Positions 41,601 through 55,200 of a DNA stretch of 64,000 nucleotides are shown one piece after another. The position numbers and the translations under genes are program-made. The notes under the pieces are model-generated. The model made no database searches, was not told the origin of the DNA, and saw nothing but the letters and a program-made list of their open reading frames with translations. Position 1 is the first letter of the stretch, and every line of letters begins with the position of its first letter. Source of the stretch: Paraspadella gotoi (Eukaryota > Chaetognatha); NCBI GenBank assembly GCA_051294375.1, contig CM119266.1, positions 4,951,770 to 5,015,769 on the forward strand, read 5' to 3'.

Positions 41601-44600
41601 CGTATTTGGCTTAAAAAGTTTGAATCTTTAGAATTCAATGAATTCGAGGCGAAATGCGCCTCCCATCTCGTTCTGAGTGGGAATTTGACGTATTACTAAT
41701 CTCGAAGGAATGGACAAAAGCGACAGACTCACTCAAGATTACATTCTCTCTTTTTTCAAGAACCGAGGCGAATGCCAAATGTTTCTATGGTCCTTTTTAT
41801 TAGCAGAAAACATTTAACCGGTGAAATACTTGCTGATTCTTATTTTATCATTGAAAAGCTAATTGACGATCACCCTACGGATTTTTTGTATAAGTTATCT
41901 TCCAAAAAAAAGAAGAAGAAAAATATCTTCTTCCAAAAAATTATTTAGTAACAAAGTCTCATCTTCCAAAAACTCAGAACGTTAAGGACATATTTCAAAT
42001 CCCCATCTCTACAAAAAACGATCGCACACAACAATTTTCAATTCCGTTTATATTTCGTATCAACTCAATTCAAAAACTTCCGGTTCGAAAAAAAATTCTC
42101 GTCAAAAAGTGAGGAAAGAGTTCGACGCTGACGACATCGAAGACGCCAAGAAATCTTGTGTCGAGAAACTGGGTATAGTTTCTCAGCGCGAGATGGAAAG
42201 GGTCGAAAAAGATGCTCGGCTGAAGACATCGTCGACATCTTCGTCAAATCCCACGAAAGATGCTCGCTTTGCCGATCTTCGCTGTCACCGACAGAATGCC
42301 AAACAGTTCCGATGTTGACAGACGGATCGTGCGGCAACAGCAAGAGACTCCGGATGAAGGAAGAGCGGGTCGATGATTTGAGGGTGGTCCGAGATCCTTA
42401 CCTGATTCACAAATGCCTTCAACTTTAGTTGTCCCTTCTTCTGATAAAACAAATCAAAAACTTTGAGGCTCGAAAGAAAAGTCGGAAATTCCGTGAAACA
42501 TCGCGTGGAACCGATCAGATTCAGAAAGAAGTTTCACGATAGAAAAGTTTAACAACCCAGCAAGACTTTCTCGCGGAAGCCAAAGTTCAGCGATTGACGA
42601 GTGTGAGCGGAAATTGAGACTCACAAAGTTGAGTGAATCGTTCTTCGATTTAGAGACCTTTTCGAAGAAACTCTGAAAGTTCGATTTGGGTCCGAGGCGT
42701 CCACCTGACGGTCAAGGGTTCGTCGTCTATGACCGAATGAGGAACCAATGGAGAAAAGGCACCGACTTCTTGGAACATAATTGACTCTTGAATCTTACTT
42801 AATCTTAATCTTATTTGGCTCAAGTGGAAGCGACTTTATTCGTAAAATTATCCTTTTCGTTGTTTTTCGTAATTTTACGTTGTCTCTACTGTAAAATGCA
42901 AGTAAATACCACTAAACTTTAGATTCTCTCTTTAGTGAAAAGTTTGAATTAGATTCTCTCTTTGACTATTGGTGATGGTTAAAAATCATATATGTAAATA
43001 ACATTCCTTTTTTTCTTCACATTATTTTTATTTTCTTTGTGTCACAATAGTAATTTATATACGCAGGTAGCTTAATATCAAAAGAAAAAAATCAAAAAAA
43101 ACAATAGTTACAAACAAAGCCTCCATTTAAGCCTAAAGAAATAATTTAGAATCTTTAAACTATAATTGCTGATTCCTTGAAATTGTCCTATAGTATAAAA
43201 TCTCTTTAGTCCATTTGTTCATAAACTGATTTCGGATTCGTGAATCGAATCTTCGTCGTCGTCATCATCGTCGTCCCTTCGATCCGATCGATCGTTTTGT
43301 CGCTCAAACGGATTCCCGTGCAGATCCAACTCCTTGTAAACAAATGAACAGTCCTTAAATATTAGTCATTGGTTTCATTAATTTTTTTAAAATCTGCCCA
43401 AAAAACCGACTCCCTCGTTAAATGCAACTCTTTAACGAGGCGAGATAACAAATCGTTCAGTCGAGTCATGGTTACATATATACATATATTATTTATAAAA
43501 TATTACTGAGGTTAAGCTCTTAAAAAGACATTTTGACGGTTTTTTTAGGTATTTTTCCGTTTGCTCTCGGAATCCAGCACGTGGTTCTCTCTCTCTCTCT
43601 CTCTCGTCTCTCTCTCAATCATGATTACGTGTCTTTATTCTTAGCTAATCTCCTTTCTGCCACCGACCTTTATTCAATTGTTTTCGGGGTGGCTGCGTGA
43701 ATCTGATCCAGGTTTACTTGCGGTAAAAAACTTAAGTCTCTAATTAAAAAGGCCAGTTAATAATTTCGTAAGTGTCAAGAAAAGTATTTTTACCATTTTC
43801 ATGAAAAAAAATTCTGAATCACACTTGTCATTTTCTAGTATTTCTATATTTTGTGAAATGAACCACATCAGCATTAGTCCGGATTCCCGTTACTGTCGAC
43901 CGTGATTCGCTATCCTCTTTTCGTGACACCCTTCCTGTCACGCTCTCCCACGACGTGACACTCTACCCTCCACTTTAAATCTTGACACACTCGCCTCGAG
44001 CCACGTCGCTTGTCTCGTCGATTCGACGTCGAAATCTCGAATTTTGTTGTCGAGAAAAAGAATTCGTCGTAGCGAAGGAATTTGGAACAAAAGGCGCGGG
44101 AAAATGGAGAAACTGGCGGGAAACAAAAGGGAAAATGGAGAAACTGGCGAGCAACAAAAGGGAAAATGGAGAAACTGGCGGGAAACAAAAGGGAAAATGG
44201 AGAAATTAATGGGAGAAATTTTATGGGAGAAATTTAATGGGAGGAATTTAATGGGAGATCAAAATGGAAAAAGGGAGAAACTTAAAGTGAATAACTTAAT
44301 AACTTAAAAAATTGGAATTTAGGGAAATATTTTAAAGAAAACGGAAAATAGAGAGTGAGAGACAGAGAGAGAGAGAGGAGAGAATCATAAATAATGATAA
44401 GGATAATAAAATTATTATTTGGAGGAAGACTCTTTGGATCATTCGTCTATGCGTCATATAAAATAAGTTAAAACTTAAAACATATTTAAATTAAACGATT
44501 ATGAACACTTTTATATTGTTTTGCCAGACTGACTTTGGCTCCGTAACGAGTTAAATGAGTTCAGTTAAATGGCATTTACTGTTTTCATTTAAATTCAACA

Positions 44601-44684
44601 TTAATTTTACTGATTTTCCAGGACAAAGAGTTGTCTAACTTTCACAGTGACCTTCTAAGCGAGAGAGATAGAAAAAGAGAAAGG

Positions 44685-44735
<51 letters not shown>

Positions 44736-47700
44736 ATGAGGCGATGATTAAGGGGCGGAAACGACAACCGGAAATGAATGGAAATAAGATAAGGAAAAGA
44801 GAGAAGAAAAAAGAAAGAAAAAAAAGGGAAAAAAAGTAAACAAAGGCAGCGATTGTAGCCCTCGCGTTCAATCGTGATCTTTTTTTTCGTTTTTTTTTGT
44901 TTACTATTTACGGAAAAAAGGGAATCTTTTCGCTTGTGTGTGAAGATTTGAAGATTTCAAGATTAAAAATAGAAATAAAAACTTTTTTTTCTTTTGTTGT
45001 TTACGAAAATTTACAATTTTTTTGCCAAAAGAGAGAAAAAAGTATCGAACGAAGAGGTTCCTTTATTTTTCCTTTATTTTTCCTTAATTTTTCCTTATCC
45101 ATCGCCCCTCACCCCCTTTTTCCCCCCACCCCAATAATCTTGACATTTTTTAAACCGCTCCCCCTCCCTTCTTTCTGCTCATTCATTTCCAATTCAAACA
45201 GGACCTCCGTCTAAATTCAAGAACACCCCCATTTTTAAAAATTCAAGAACACCCCCATTTTTAAAAATTTAAAGAATACCCTCGTCTCGGATTAAGATCA
45301 TCCTCCCCCTTGGCCGCTCTCATCTCAAAAATACAAAAACAAACTCACCTTATCTTTATTTTCTTTGGCTTCACTACTTCACTACCTCAACACCCAACGC
45401 TCTCTCATGGACCACCCCCATTTCCCGTAATCTTGCGGTTTATTTATATTTCCCCTTCGCGCCGTTAATTCTAATGAGGGAGAAGAGGGGGGGAGTATTT
45501 CCCGGATGCGATTCCCCTGCAGCGCCTCCGGCCGCAGACTCCGCCGCCGCCGCCGCTCTCCTGCCGCAGCTGACTCACTTGTTCTTGGAAATGTCGATCA
45601 GTTTGAGACGAGAAAATCTCTCGAAGGTCGAAGGGAGATTCGTCAGTCGATTCGCCGAGACTCTCAATTCTTCCAGTCCGCCGAACTGAGAGAGAGAAAA
45701 GGAAGGAAACTGTCTCTGTCTCTCTCTCTCTCTGTCGAGTTGACAGGTTTTCTCGTCCTTGGTCATTCGAGCCTCGAGTCTCAAGACCGCCCTCCCCCCC
45801 ACAAACGCGCGTTCGGATCTGAGATCGCGTTTATATTCCGTCGCGCGTCTCACGAGTTTTGTTTACATTCGAGGGACAAACGAGAAAAAAAAACAAAAGA
45901 CAACGGGAAGGAAACCAGATTCGAAACGAGGCTCTCTCTATCTTGAAGGGTGACACCTGTTGGGATTTCGGGGGCGTTACGGAAATACAGGGGGTTTTTA
46001 AAGATTGTTCGTTTATATTGATTTTATTTATTACTAGTCATCTGTAGGTGTTTATTTTAACCGAACGAGTAGAGAAATTTACGATTGATCCTTGAATTAA
46101 TTAATTTTCCACAAAAAAGTCAATCTATTGCCACCCACTTTAGAATGCAACCTCTTCCACACCCTTTCCTCTTCCACGTCCCCTTTCCTCTTACACATCC
46201 CCCCTTTCCCTCTTCCACATCCCCCTCACCGACGCCAACATCGGCAACGCCTCCGGAAGTCGCTCCATCGCGTTGTCGCTGGCGTCGAGTCGCGTCACCG
46301 TCGTCATGACGACCGCTTCGATCGGCAGAGCGGCGAGTCGGCAGGAAGATAGATCGAGCCGGCCGTTGGACGTCTGGGAATATGGGGGGTAGGAGGACGT
46401 GGGGGGTAGGAGGACGTGGGGGGGGGTGGGAATTTAGGGGGTCAGAAGGTGCGGGTTGCGCCAGGGCGGGGTTCATGGTGACGGCCCCATCAAGAAAAAT
46501 ACGACTATATTTGGACTCACCATGTTAGTACTTTTGATATTTCTTGTTTCTTATTCAGCTGGTAGGATGGAAATTCATTTTATTTAACATTAAGCCTAAT
46601 TATATAACTATTTAAACCTTTCACCCATTTATACTAATAGTTGACTTATTTTGCCTTTCGAGGAGGAAACCCGAGGGTTCAGGGTCCGGTACCGGCGAGT
46701 AAGAGTTACCCGTCGAAAGATTTACCGGGCGGCGTTTTGGAAAGAGAGAAGAGAGAAGAGAGAAAAAGATTTATGATTTCGCTTCTGTTATTCGTTCGTT
46801 GAAAAGGAGAACCTAGGAAATTCAGGAATTTGGCCAAGGTTGTTTAAAAAGTGATAAAAATTTATGTAATGGAAAAGATAAAAAAAAAACTTATTGCATT
46901 AATATATTTGTAAAAAATGATAAAATTTTTTTAATTAATTTAATTTAAATTAAATTAGTAAGTTAGTAATTGAAAGGAGTTAAAAAGAATACCCGAGCCG
47001 TTATAAGCCATTATAAACGTATCAAATATACATACATTCATTTATACCAAAAACAAAAGTACATCGATTTGACTTAAAAAAGATTGGAGACCTGACTCTG
47101 TCTCAGTCGCGCCGCCAATTTCTTCATCTGATCCGCGATCGTCGCCGCTTTATCGCTCAATCTCTGCTCCGTCAAAAGCTGAATGAATAAGGGGGGAAAT
47201 GAATGAATGAATAGAGGAAATGAATGAATGGCGGAGAATGAGCTAATGAATGCCGGGGAACAACGACCATCATTTTGAGACGGAGACAAAGAAAAGTCTT
47301 CACAAGGGGTAGACCTCTTTCCTGTGTCGTTTTGTTTTCCTTAAAAACAGTTTTTAAAACAGAAAAAAAAAAAAAGAATAAAAAAAGAAAAAAACTTTCC
47401 CTCACGCCCTCTTTCGTCACCCGAATTAATCGATCCCGCGGTGCGACGTCCGCCGTTAAAGATGAGCCTCTGATTGGTCCAAAATTTCCATTCGTCGGGC
47501 CTCTGATTGGTCGATAATTTCTTGAGGTCGTCGATCTGATTGGTCGAACATCTCCGTTCGTCGCGACTCCTGATTGCTCGGATATTTTAACGATTAATCA
47601 ATAACGTCGAGAGGTAGATTAAGAACGCCGACAGGAATCTTTTTTTTTTACATTTTTTGACGTCAGCGTCGAAAAAAAAACCCCGACGTCCTTGACAGAG

Positions 47701-50700
47701 GCCGTGTGTGTGTGGGGGGAGGGGTGGGGGCGGTGAAAGGTGTGTGTGCGCATGCGTAAGCCTTTTGTTCGATGTTCATGAATAATTTGAATATGAATCG
47801 AGATCGAGATGAATATAAATGGGGAAAGACTCGAGGAAATCCACGTTATCACCAGAAGGCGGGGGTAGTGTTGGGGGGAAAGACGTTCGTACCTCTTAAG
47901 GAGCTTGAAAAGGCGGTCATGGGCGGGTCGATGCCATCGTCGCTCGATGCCATTTCCGCGGCGCCGTTGTTTCGATTTCTCGCGCACCGAACTTCGGCGT
48001 TGAGATCCGAAACGGCGCCGAGAATTTCGCCGGCGATGGATTCTCCGTCCGGCGCCGGAAGACGTCGTACTGCCGATTGTAAATTCGTAGAGACAATTGT
48101 TAATAAATGTTACCATTGAAAGCTTGCGGTGTTTCGCTATGAAATTTTTTCCTTCATTTTGAAAATAAATATGCAATCTTTTCTCCAGTTGTTGCACATG
48201 GATAAGTTTTCTTGGACGACGATGCGCCAAACGGTGACGTCTAGCGGCGGCGTTCAACGCCAACCGGACGCCATTTTTAAAATTCCTTTCGTATTATTGA
48301 CCAACGCGCTTCCGGTCGGCCACGTCTTTTCTCTGACCTTGATGCATTAATCTTTTTTCAATGCGAGACTAAAGTCAATGGCTCTTCTCTCTCTCGTTCG
48401 TTCATTCGTTCGTTCCTTCGTTCCTTCCTTCCTTCCTTCCTTCCTTCCTTCCTTCCTTCCTTCGCCAAACATTTCACATCTGTTTCCAACTAAAATTATT
48501 TAGTTTGGTCCAAAATTTTATTAACAATGAAATTCTGATAATTCTTTAATTAAATTAATATCTATATCCACTCTATTAACCCTTTAACCCTATCACAATT
48601 TTCGCCACGCCCCCCTCTCCCGCAACTCGCCTCGAGCCTCGTTTCCGTTTCCGCGCGAAACTTCAAACTCAAAGTCACGAAATCCACTCATTTTTTCTTC
48701 GCTTTTTTTTTCTCTCTTTTCGCGTCTCTTGACGAAAGCGAAAGAGAGAAGCGCTCGAGCGGGAGAATGATAGGAGGAGGGGCAGGAGGGAAGAAGTGGA
48801 GAATTGAGAGGAGGGGGGGGGGGAGAGAGAGAAGGGAGAATTGAGAGGAGGGGGTGGGGGGGAGAGAGAGAGGGGTGAATTGAGAAGAGGGGGCGGGGGG
48901 AGAAGGTAGAAAGAGGGTGGGTGAATGTTTGATAGTATTAAACGCTTTCACGTTGTTAACTTGAAAATGAAAAATGTGGGATGAAGTGAAATGATTTAAG
49001 TAGTTGAATATTTAAGTAGTGAATGATTAAGTAGTGAAATGATTTAAGTAGTGAATGATTTAAGTAGTGAATGATTTAAGTTAGTGAATGATTTAAGTAG
49101 TGAATGATTTAAGTAGTGAATGATTTAGTTAGTGAATGATTTAGTAGTGAATGAATTTATAAGTAGTGAAGATTTAAGTAGTGAATGATTTAAGTAGTGA
49201 ATGATTTAAGTAGTGAATGATTAAGTAGTGAATGATTAACGTAGTGAGATGATTTAAGTAGTGAATGATTTAAGTAGTGAATGATTTAAGTAGTGATATG
49301 AGTAGTGATGATTTAGTAGTGAATGATTTAAGTAGTGAATAATAGAAGTAGTGAATGATTAAGTGAGTGACATGATTTAAGTAGTGATGATTTAAGTAGT
49401 GAATGATTGAAGTAGTGAATGATTTAAGTAGTGAATGATTTAAGTAGTGAATAATAGAAGTAGCGAATGATAGAAATAGTTAATCGTAGTAGTAAATGTT
49501 AAAAATGGTGGAACGAGAGAGAGAAGTGAGGGAACGAGGAAAGAAATCTTAAAGTGGAAAGCGTGAGAAAGAAAGAAAAGTCAAAAGGAAAAAAACGGAA
49601 AACTTTTTTCCTTTTTTTTTGTTTTTCTTTTTTCTTCATTCGATGAAAAAAGTTTACGCAAAATTGATTTTCAATGATGACGTCGACGGCGAAGCTTAAG
49701 AAAATGTTTTCTCTGTCAATGCGACGATTCGGTGAATGAAAAAGAAAAGAAAAGAGAAGAAAGAGGAATGAATAAAGAGAAGATAGCGAAGAAAAGAGAA
49801 GACAAAAGAAACAGGAAGAGAGAGGAAAGAGAAGAGAGAAAATAGAGAGGAAAGAAAAAAAAAGCAAAGAGAGAATAGCAGGGAGCAAAGAAAAGAGAAG
49901 AGAAAAAATAGAGAGGAAGAAAGAGAAAAAGAGATTAGAAGAGAAGAAAAGATAGAAAAAAGGACAGTAGAGTGGAAAGAGAAGTAGGTAAGTATAGAGA
50001 GGAAAGATTAAAAAAAGGAGAGAAACATCTATTTACTGATGGTGAGATGATGAACTGAGAGAAGTAAAGCGATTTCGCAATTTCATACTCGAGGAATATC
50101 ACTTATAACGAGCTACGACTTTAAAGAGGTACTCGTACAAAAAACTCTTTTTTTTTACTCCAGCTCTCGAAAAAAAAATCGATAAGTCGTTTGAAACGAA
50201 AGATTATAGTATCATAAATGTCCGGCTTAAGAGTTTAATTACACTAGTAATCGATGTAAACAAAAAATATTTTCGAGTTTAGCAACAAAGATCGAAAAAC
50301 ACAGATGTAACGCTGTACGATCCGCATTTAAGCTCTGCAGCGCCGTATCTAAACGTGCGGCGCCGCTTTGTTTTCTATACAGCGCCGCACTAAATTGCGC
50401 GGTCCAGCGCGAGAACTCGCTCGCGCTCTCTCTCTCTCTCTCTNNNNNNNNNNNNNNNNNNNNNNNNNCTAAGTAGTGAATAATAGAGTAGCGAATGATA
50501 GAAATAGTTATCGTAGTAGTAAATGTTAAAAAATGGTGGACGAGAGAGAGAAGTGAGGGAACGAGGAAAGAAATCTAAAGTGAAAGCGTGAGAAAGAAAG
50601 AAAAGTAAAAGGAAAAAAAGGAAAACTTTTTTTCCTTTTTTTTTGTTTTCTTTTTTTTTCTTCATTCGATGAAAAAAGTTTACGCAAAATGATTTTCAAT

Positions 50701-51457
50701 GATGACGTCGACGGCGAAGCTAAGAAAATGTTTTCTCTGTCAATGCGACGATTCGGTGAATGAAAAAGAAAAGAAAAGAGAAGAAAGAGGAATGAATAAA
50801 GGAAGAACGAAGAAAAGAGAAGCAAAAGAAAACAGGAAGAGAGAGGAAGAGAAGAGAGAAATAGAGAGGAAAGAAAAAAAAAAGGCAAAGAGAGAATAGC
50901 AGGGAGCAAAGAAAAGAAAGAGAAAAATAGAGAGGAAGAAAGAGAAAAAGAGATTAAGAGAGAGAAAAGATAGAAAAAAGGACAGTAGAGTGGAGAAGAG
51001 TAGGTAAGTAAGAGAGGAAAGATTAAAAAAAGGAGAGAAACATCTATTTACTGATGGTGAGATGATGAACTGAGAGAAGTAAAAAGCGATTTCGCAATTT
51101 CATACTCGAGATATAACTATAACGAGCGACGACTTTAAAGAGGTACTCGACAAAAAACTCTTTTTTTTTACTCCAGCTCTCGAAAAAAAAATCGATAAGT
51201 CGTTTGAAAACGAAAGATTATAGTATCATAAATGTCCGGCTTAAGAGTTTAATTACACTAGTAATCGATGTAACAAAAAATTTTCTGAGTTTTAGCAACA
51301 AAGATCGAAAAACACAGATGTTAACGCTGTACGATCGCATTTAAGCTCTGCAGCGCCGTATCTAAACGTCGGCGCCGCTTTGTTTTCTATACAGCGCCGC
51401 ACTAAATTGCGCGGTCCAGCGCGAGAACTCGCTCGCGCTCTCTCTCTCTCTCTCTCT

Positions 51458-51513
<56 letters not shown>

Positions 51514-51992
51514 CCTCTCTCTCTCCCCCAAAGCCGACGATCGAAGCAAAAATCAGGGATTTTCGCTTCGGCGATCGCGCCCCATCCTTGGCCGACGATT
51601 AAGACGACAATCTGACCGACACTCGAACCGACACTCCGACCTACACTCCGACCTACACTCCGACGACACTTCTACCTACAGTTTTACCTACACTAAGACC
51701 AACACTCCAGCCGACACTCAGATATTCTGAAATTCACTCAACCGACCACTCCGACCGACCACTCCACGCTCTCTCCGACCGACCACTCCTACCAACACTC
51801 CGACCGAACACTCCTACCAACCACTCCGACGACACACTCCTACCAAACCCACTCCGAACCGAACACTCCTACCAAACCACTCCGACCGATCACTCCTACC
51901 TACACTCCAGCTCCGCCTTCTCTCTTCATAGATCGTTAGCTCGATTGTTATTCAAGATCTTTGCTTTCGTAAGCGTTTTGCTCGATCGAGGC

Positions 51993-52026
<34 letters not shown>

Positions 52027-52210
52027 GTAAACAAAGAGTGAAAAAACCCTTTAGTTTCTGCCATGAAAAAAATAAGAGAAAATGATGGCAGTTGTAAAAA
52101 AAAAGGAAAAAAGAAAAAAAATCGACATAAATGATGAAGATGAATGATGAGGCTTTGGCTCCTGTTCTCTCTCGCTCTCTCTCTCTTCCCTTTCTCCTCT
52201 TTTCCATTTT

Positions 52211-52275
<65 letters not shown>

Positions 52276-55200
52276 CATTCAGTCTTTCCTTTTTTTCCCC
52301 TCTCTCTCTACCCTCTAAAATTTTTGCAAATTCTACTAAAAAGTCTGTTCCTTTCAATTTCAATTATATACAGATACTTAAGCCGTTAATATGACTATCA
52401 TTATAACTTTAGATATTTCAAATATTTATTTACCGAGATTTAAACTTATAATGATTTTGTTAGCGACATTATTTTCCACGCTAAAAAGTTAAAACGTTAG
52501 TTAGAACGTACAAAATGAGTAACTAATTAAAAGTATAGATATTGTTAAAACGGGTCAACAATTAATCGCTCGTTTCATATGAAAGAGTTCCATTACAATT
52601 CAATATTCCCTCCACCCCCTTCCCCCTCTACCCAACCTCTTACCCCTCTATCCACACTCCCTCTATCCACACCCACTATCCAAAACCGACCACAGCTATC
52701 CGCTCTGGCGACTACTACATGTTCGAGGATGACTCGGACGTGGAGGAGGAAGATCTGCAGCTGAGGACGACGCCCGAGGCTGGAGAGGGAGAAGGGGAGG
52801 AGAAAGGAGGGAAGAAGCTTGGCCCGTTGCAGGTGAGAAGGGGTGGGGGGAGCCGTGAAGGTCGGTCGGGAGTCCAGGACGAGGATCCTGTTTTTTTTTC
52901 TGTATTTATAATTATATTAAGCGTTTGGTGAAGTGTATTTATTTAGCATGCCGTGGATATTCGCAGTTCGGATCGGTACTGATTGAAAAATCTTTATTGG
53001 GCTTTTTAATTTTAAGGCTTAAGCTTTGAAGATAACCCTTTTAAGTTTTAACTACGAAATTTAGAGATGAAACGAAAAATTCGTTGTAATAGCAATTTTA
53101 TTTTTATTAATGTACATGTTTCGACTCTTAGTTTTTGCGAGTCTTCATCAGCAAGTGAATTCAATAGACCAAAAATTTTTAACATTAGTTTGAGAGAGAT
53201 TTTTATATTTTTATATTTTTATATTTTTATATGGAGGACTATGAGGTGGAAGCTTTGGAATCTTTTTCGATCCCTGCATGGGGCAGATCAGTCTCTTCTG
53301 GTATCGGAAAGCAGACGATACCATCCTGGCCGTGCGCAAAGATCTCATTGAGACATTATTGACACACCTGAATGGCTTAGAAGCTAGCATCAAGTGACAT
53401 TGAAAAAGGGTGAATGGTCAAATTCAATGCTCGATTGCTTATAAAGCGCAAAGAGGGCGGCTCATTGAATTTTCAATATATCGCAAACCGACCCACACTG
53501 ACCAGTATATTCCCTTTGATTCCATGCTCCCTTGTCGCATAAGTGGCCACGGTCAGGTCCCTTACCAGGAGAGCTCAGCTGATTCCGTCGACCCCGAGCT
53601 TCAGGTCGCCGAGCTTGAGCATATCAAAAGAGCCCTGGCGATCAATGGTTACCCTCTGTGGGCGTTCGAGAAGGCCAGGTTTCGGCAGAACTTGGCTGAG
53701 GACAGTGGCCACCAAGGGCTGTCCAAGTAACCGCTGACGCAAGTTCAATCTCCACCCCCCAGGAGGGCGAACGAGACCTTGCTGTTGAAGGACCGACCGC
53801 GCCCACCACAGCGCAAGTGGGAGATAGACAGAAGCGTCTCAAGAACGTGGGTCCATTGTCCTCCCCTACCACCAGGGGATCACTGAATCATTGTGCGGGT
53901 GCTGGCAAAGCAGGGATCTCCAGTTCAGTGACGACCCGCGGCTCTTTACGTGAGCAATTGGTGAAACCGAAAGACAAAATCCCCAGACCGAAAACATCAG
54001 GAGCCGTCTATTGGGCGGCCTGTGCAGGAGCGGGCAACCAACCCTGCACAGCAGCATACGTGGGCGAGACAGGAAAGTCTCTATCAGATAGGTTCCAACA
54101 ACATATCAAGCCTATCGCGACTCTGAGGGCACTATCTGTCGGCAGTTGCAGAACACGCAACAACTATGGGACATCTGTTCAGAGAAGAAGACTGTCTCGT
54201 GCTGTCCCATGACCAAAACTGGTTCTCAAGAGGTATTAGAGAGGCAATTTACATCAAGGCACTCGAACCCTCTTTGAACCGTGATGGAGGACGATTCGAA
54301 CTCCCTCCAAGCTTATGATTCGTTATCAAACTGTGGTGGAGCACCCAACGCCACCTCAGCGCACGTGTATTCCCCTGTCCTCACTCAACGGGTCAGGCGG
54401 AGGCCTCTCAGCAGGCAATGGACGTCCGATGCCTCAACCGAGCTTGCAGCAACTTGGCGCGACTCTTCTCGTGCTGAGCGTCGCCCAAACGACAGCTACA
54501 AGGAGGGAGAGGAGTCTGTATCACCTGTCCCCAAACAGGCCCGAACAGGCAATCGCCCACCTCACTGTCAGGTGAGAGAGGGCCTTCGGCAGGCCTATCA
54601 GGTCAGAGAGATATTCGAGTGGCACTAGGCATTTTTCCAGCCGGATCATTACCAGATCCAGCCCTGTCCCATTCCACCACAATATCATCTCAGCCTATGA
54701 CAGGCCAATGACCCGACTACATCGTTAACGTCCACATTTGCCCGGCTGGGGGGGGCAGCTCATTTTTGAGCTCTTTTTTCTTACCTTACTATTTCACTTA
54801 TCTTTAACTTATCTATCCCTCATCACTTATTCTTCTATTTCATTTTCTCTTACTAACAATCATCAGCTAACAATTAATTATTATTACTTTTGTTAAATAT
54901 TTAGTTTTCTTAAAAAATTTTTCACTGTTGTACATTGCCTAATGTATTGATCCCTGTGTGTCTCTCTCTCTCTCTCTCTCTCTTCTTTTTCTTTCACCAA
55001 TTTCAAAAAATCATTTACTCTCTCTTTCTCCTACTTTCACCTGTCCTCACATCTGACCACTATCCTTGCTCAATTCTTTGTTGGAAACTCTCTCTCTCTC
55101 TCTTCTCTCTCTCTCTCAAACTAATGTTAAAATTATTTTGGTCTATTGAATTCACTTGTGATGAAGACTCGCAAAAACTAAGAGTCGAAACATGTACATT

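Larger units (their letters stand above)
38571..43851. repeat. 5.5-kb duplicated block, second copy
   Basis: Separated from the first copy by 25 Ns (38546-38570). Differences are mostly one-base gains or losses, often in homopolymers, the pattern of unpolished long reads. It contains real sequence where the first copy has gaps. Unique sequence resumes at 43852. Confidence 0.9.
48350..52695. other. PIEZO intron 16, right part
   Basis: A CTTC run at 48420-48465, GC-rich DNA at 48600-48670, a 16-bp satellite, the 1-kb duplicated block, CT tracts, and a degenerate repeat of CCGACACTCC type at 51600-51915. No coding exon seen. Confidence 0.6.

Noticed and set aside
47772-48119. A plus-strand gene of 115 codons
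   Set aside because: No similarity or splice support; the opposite strand is open with plausible splice borders, and neither is strong.
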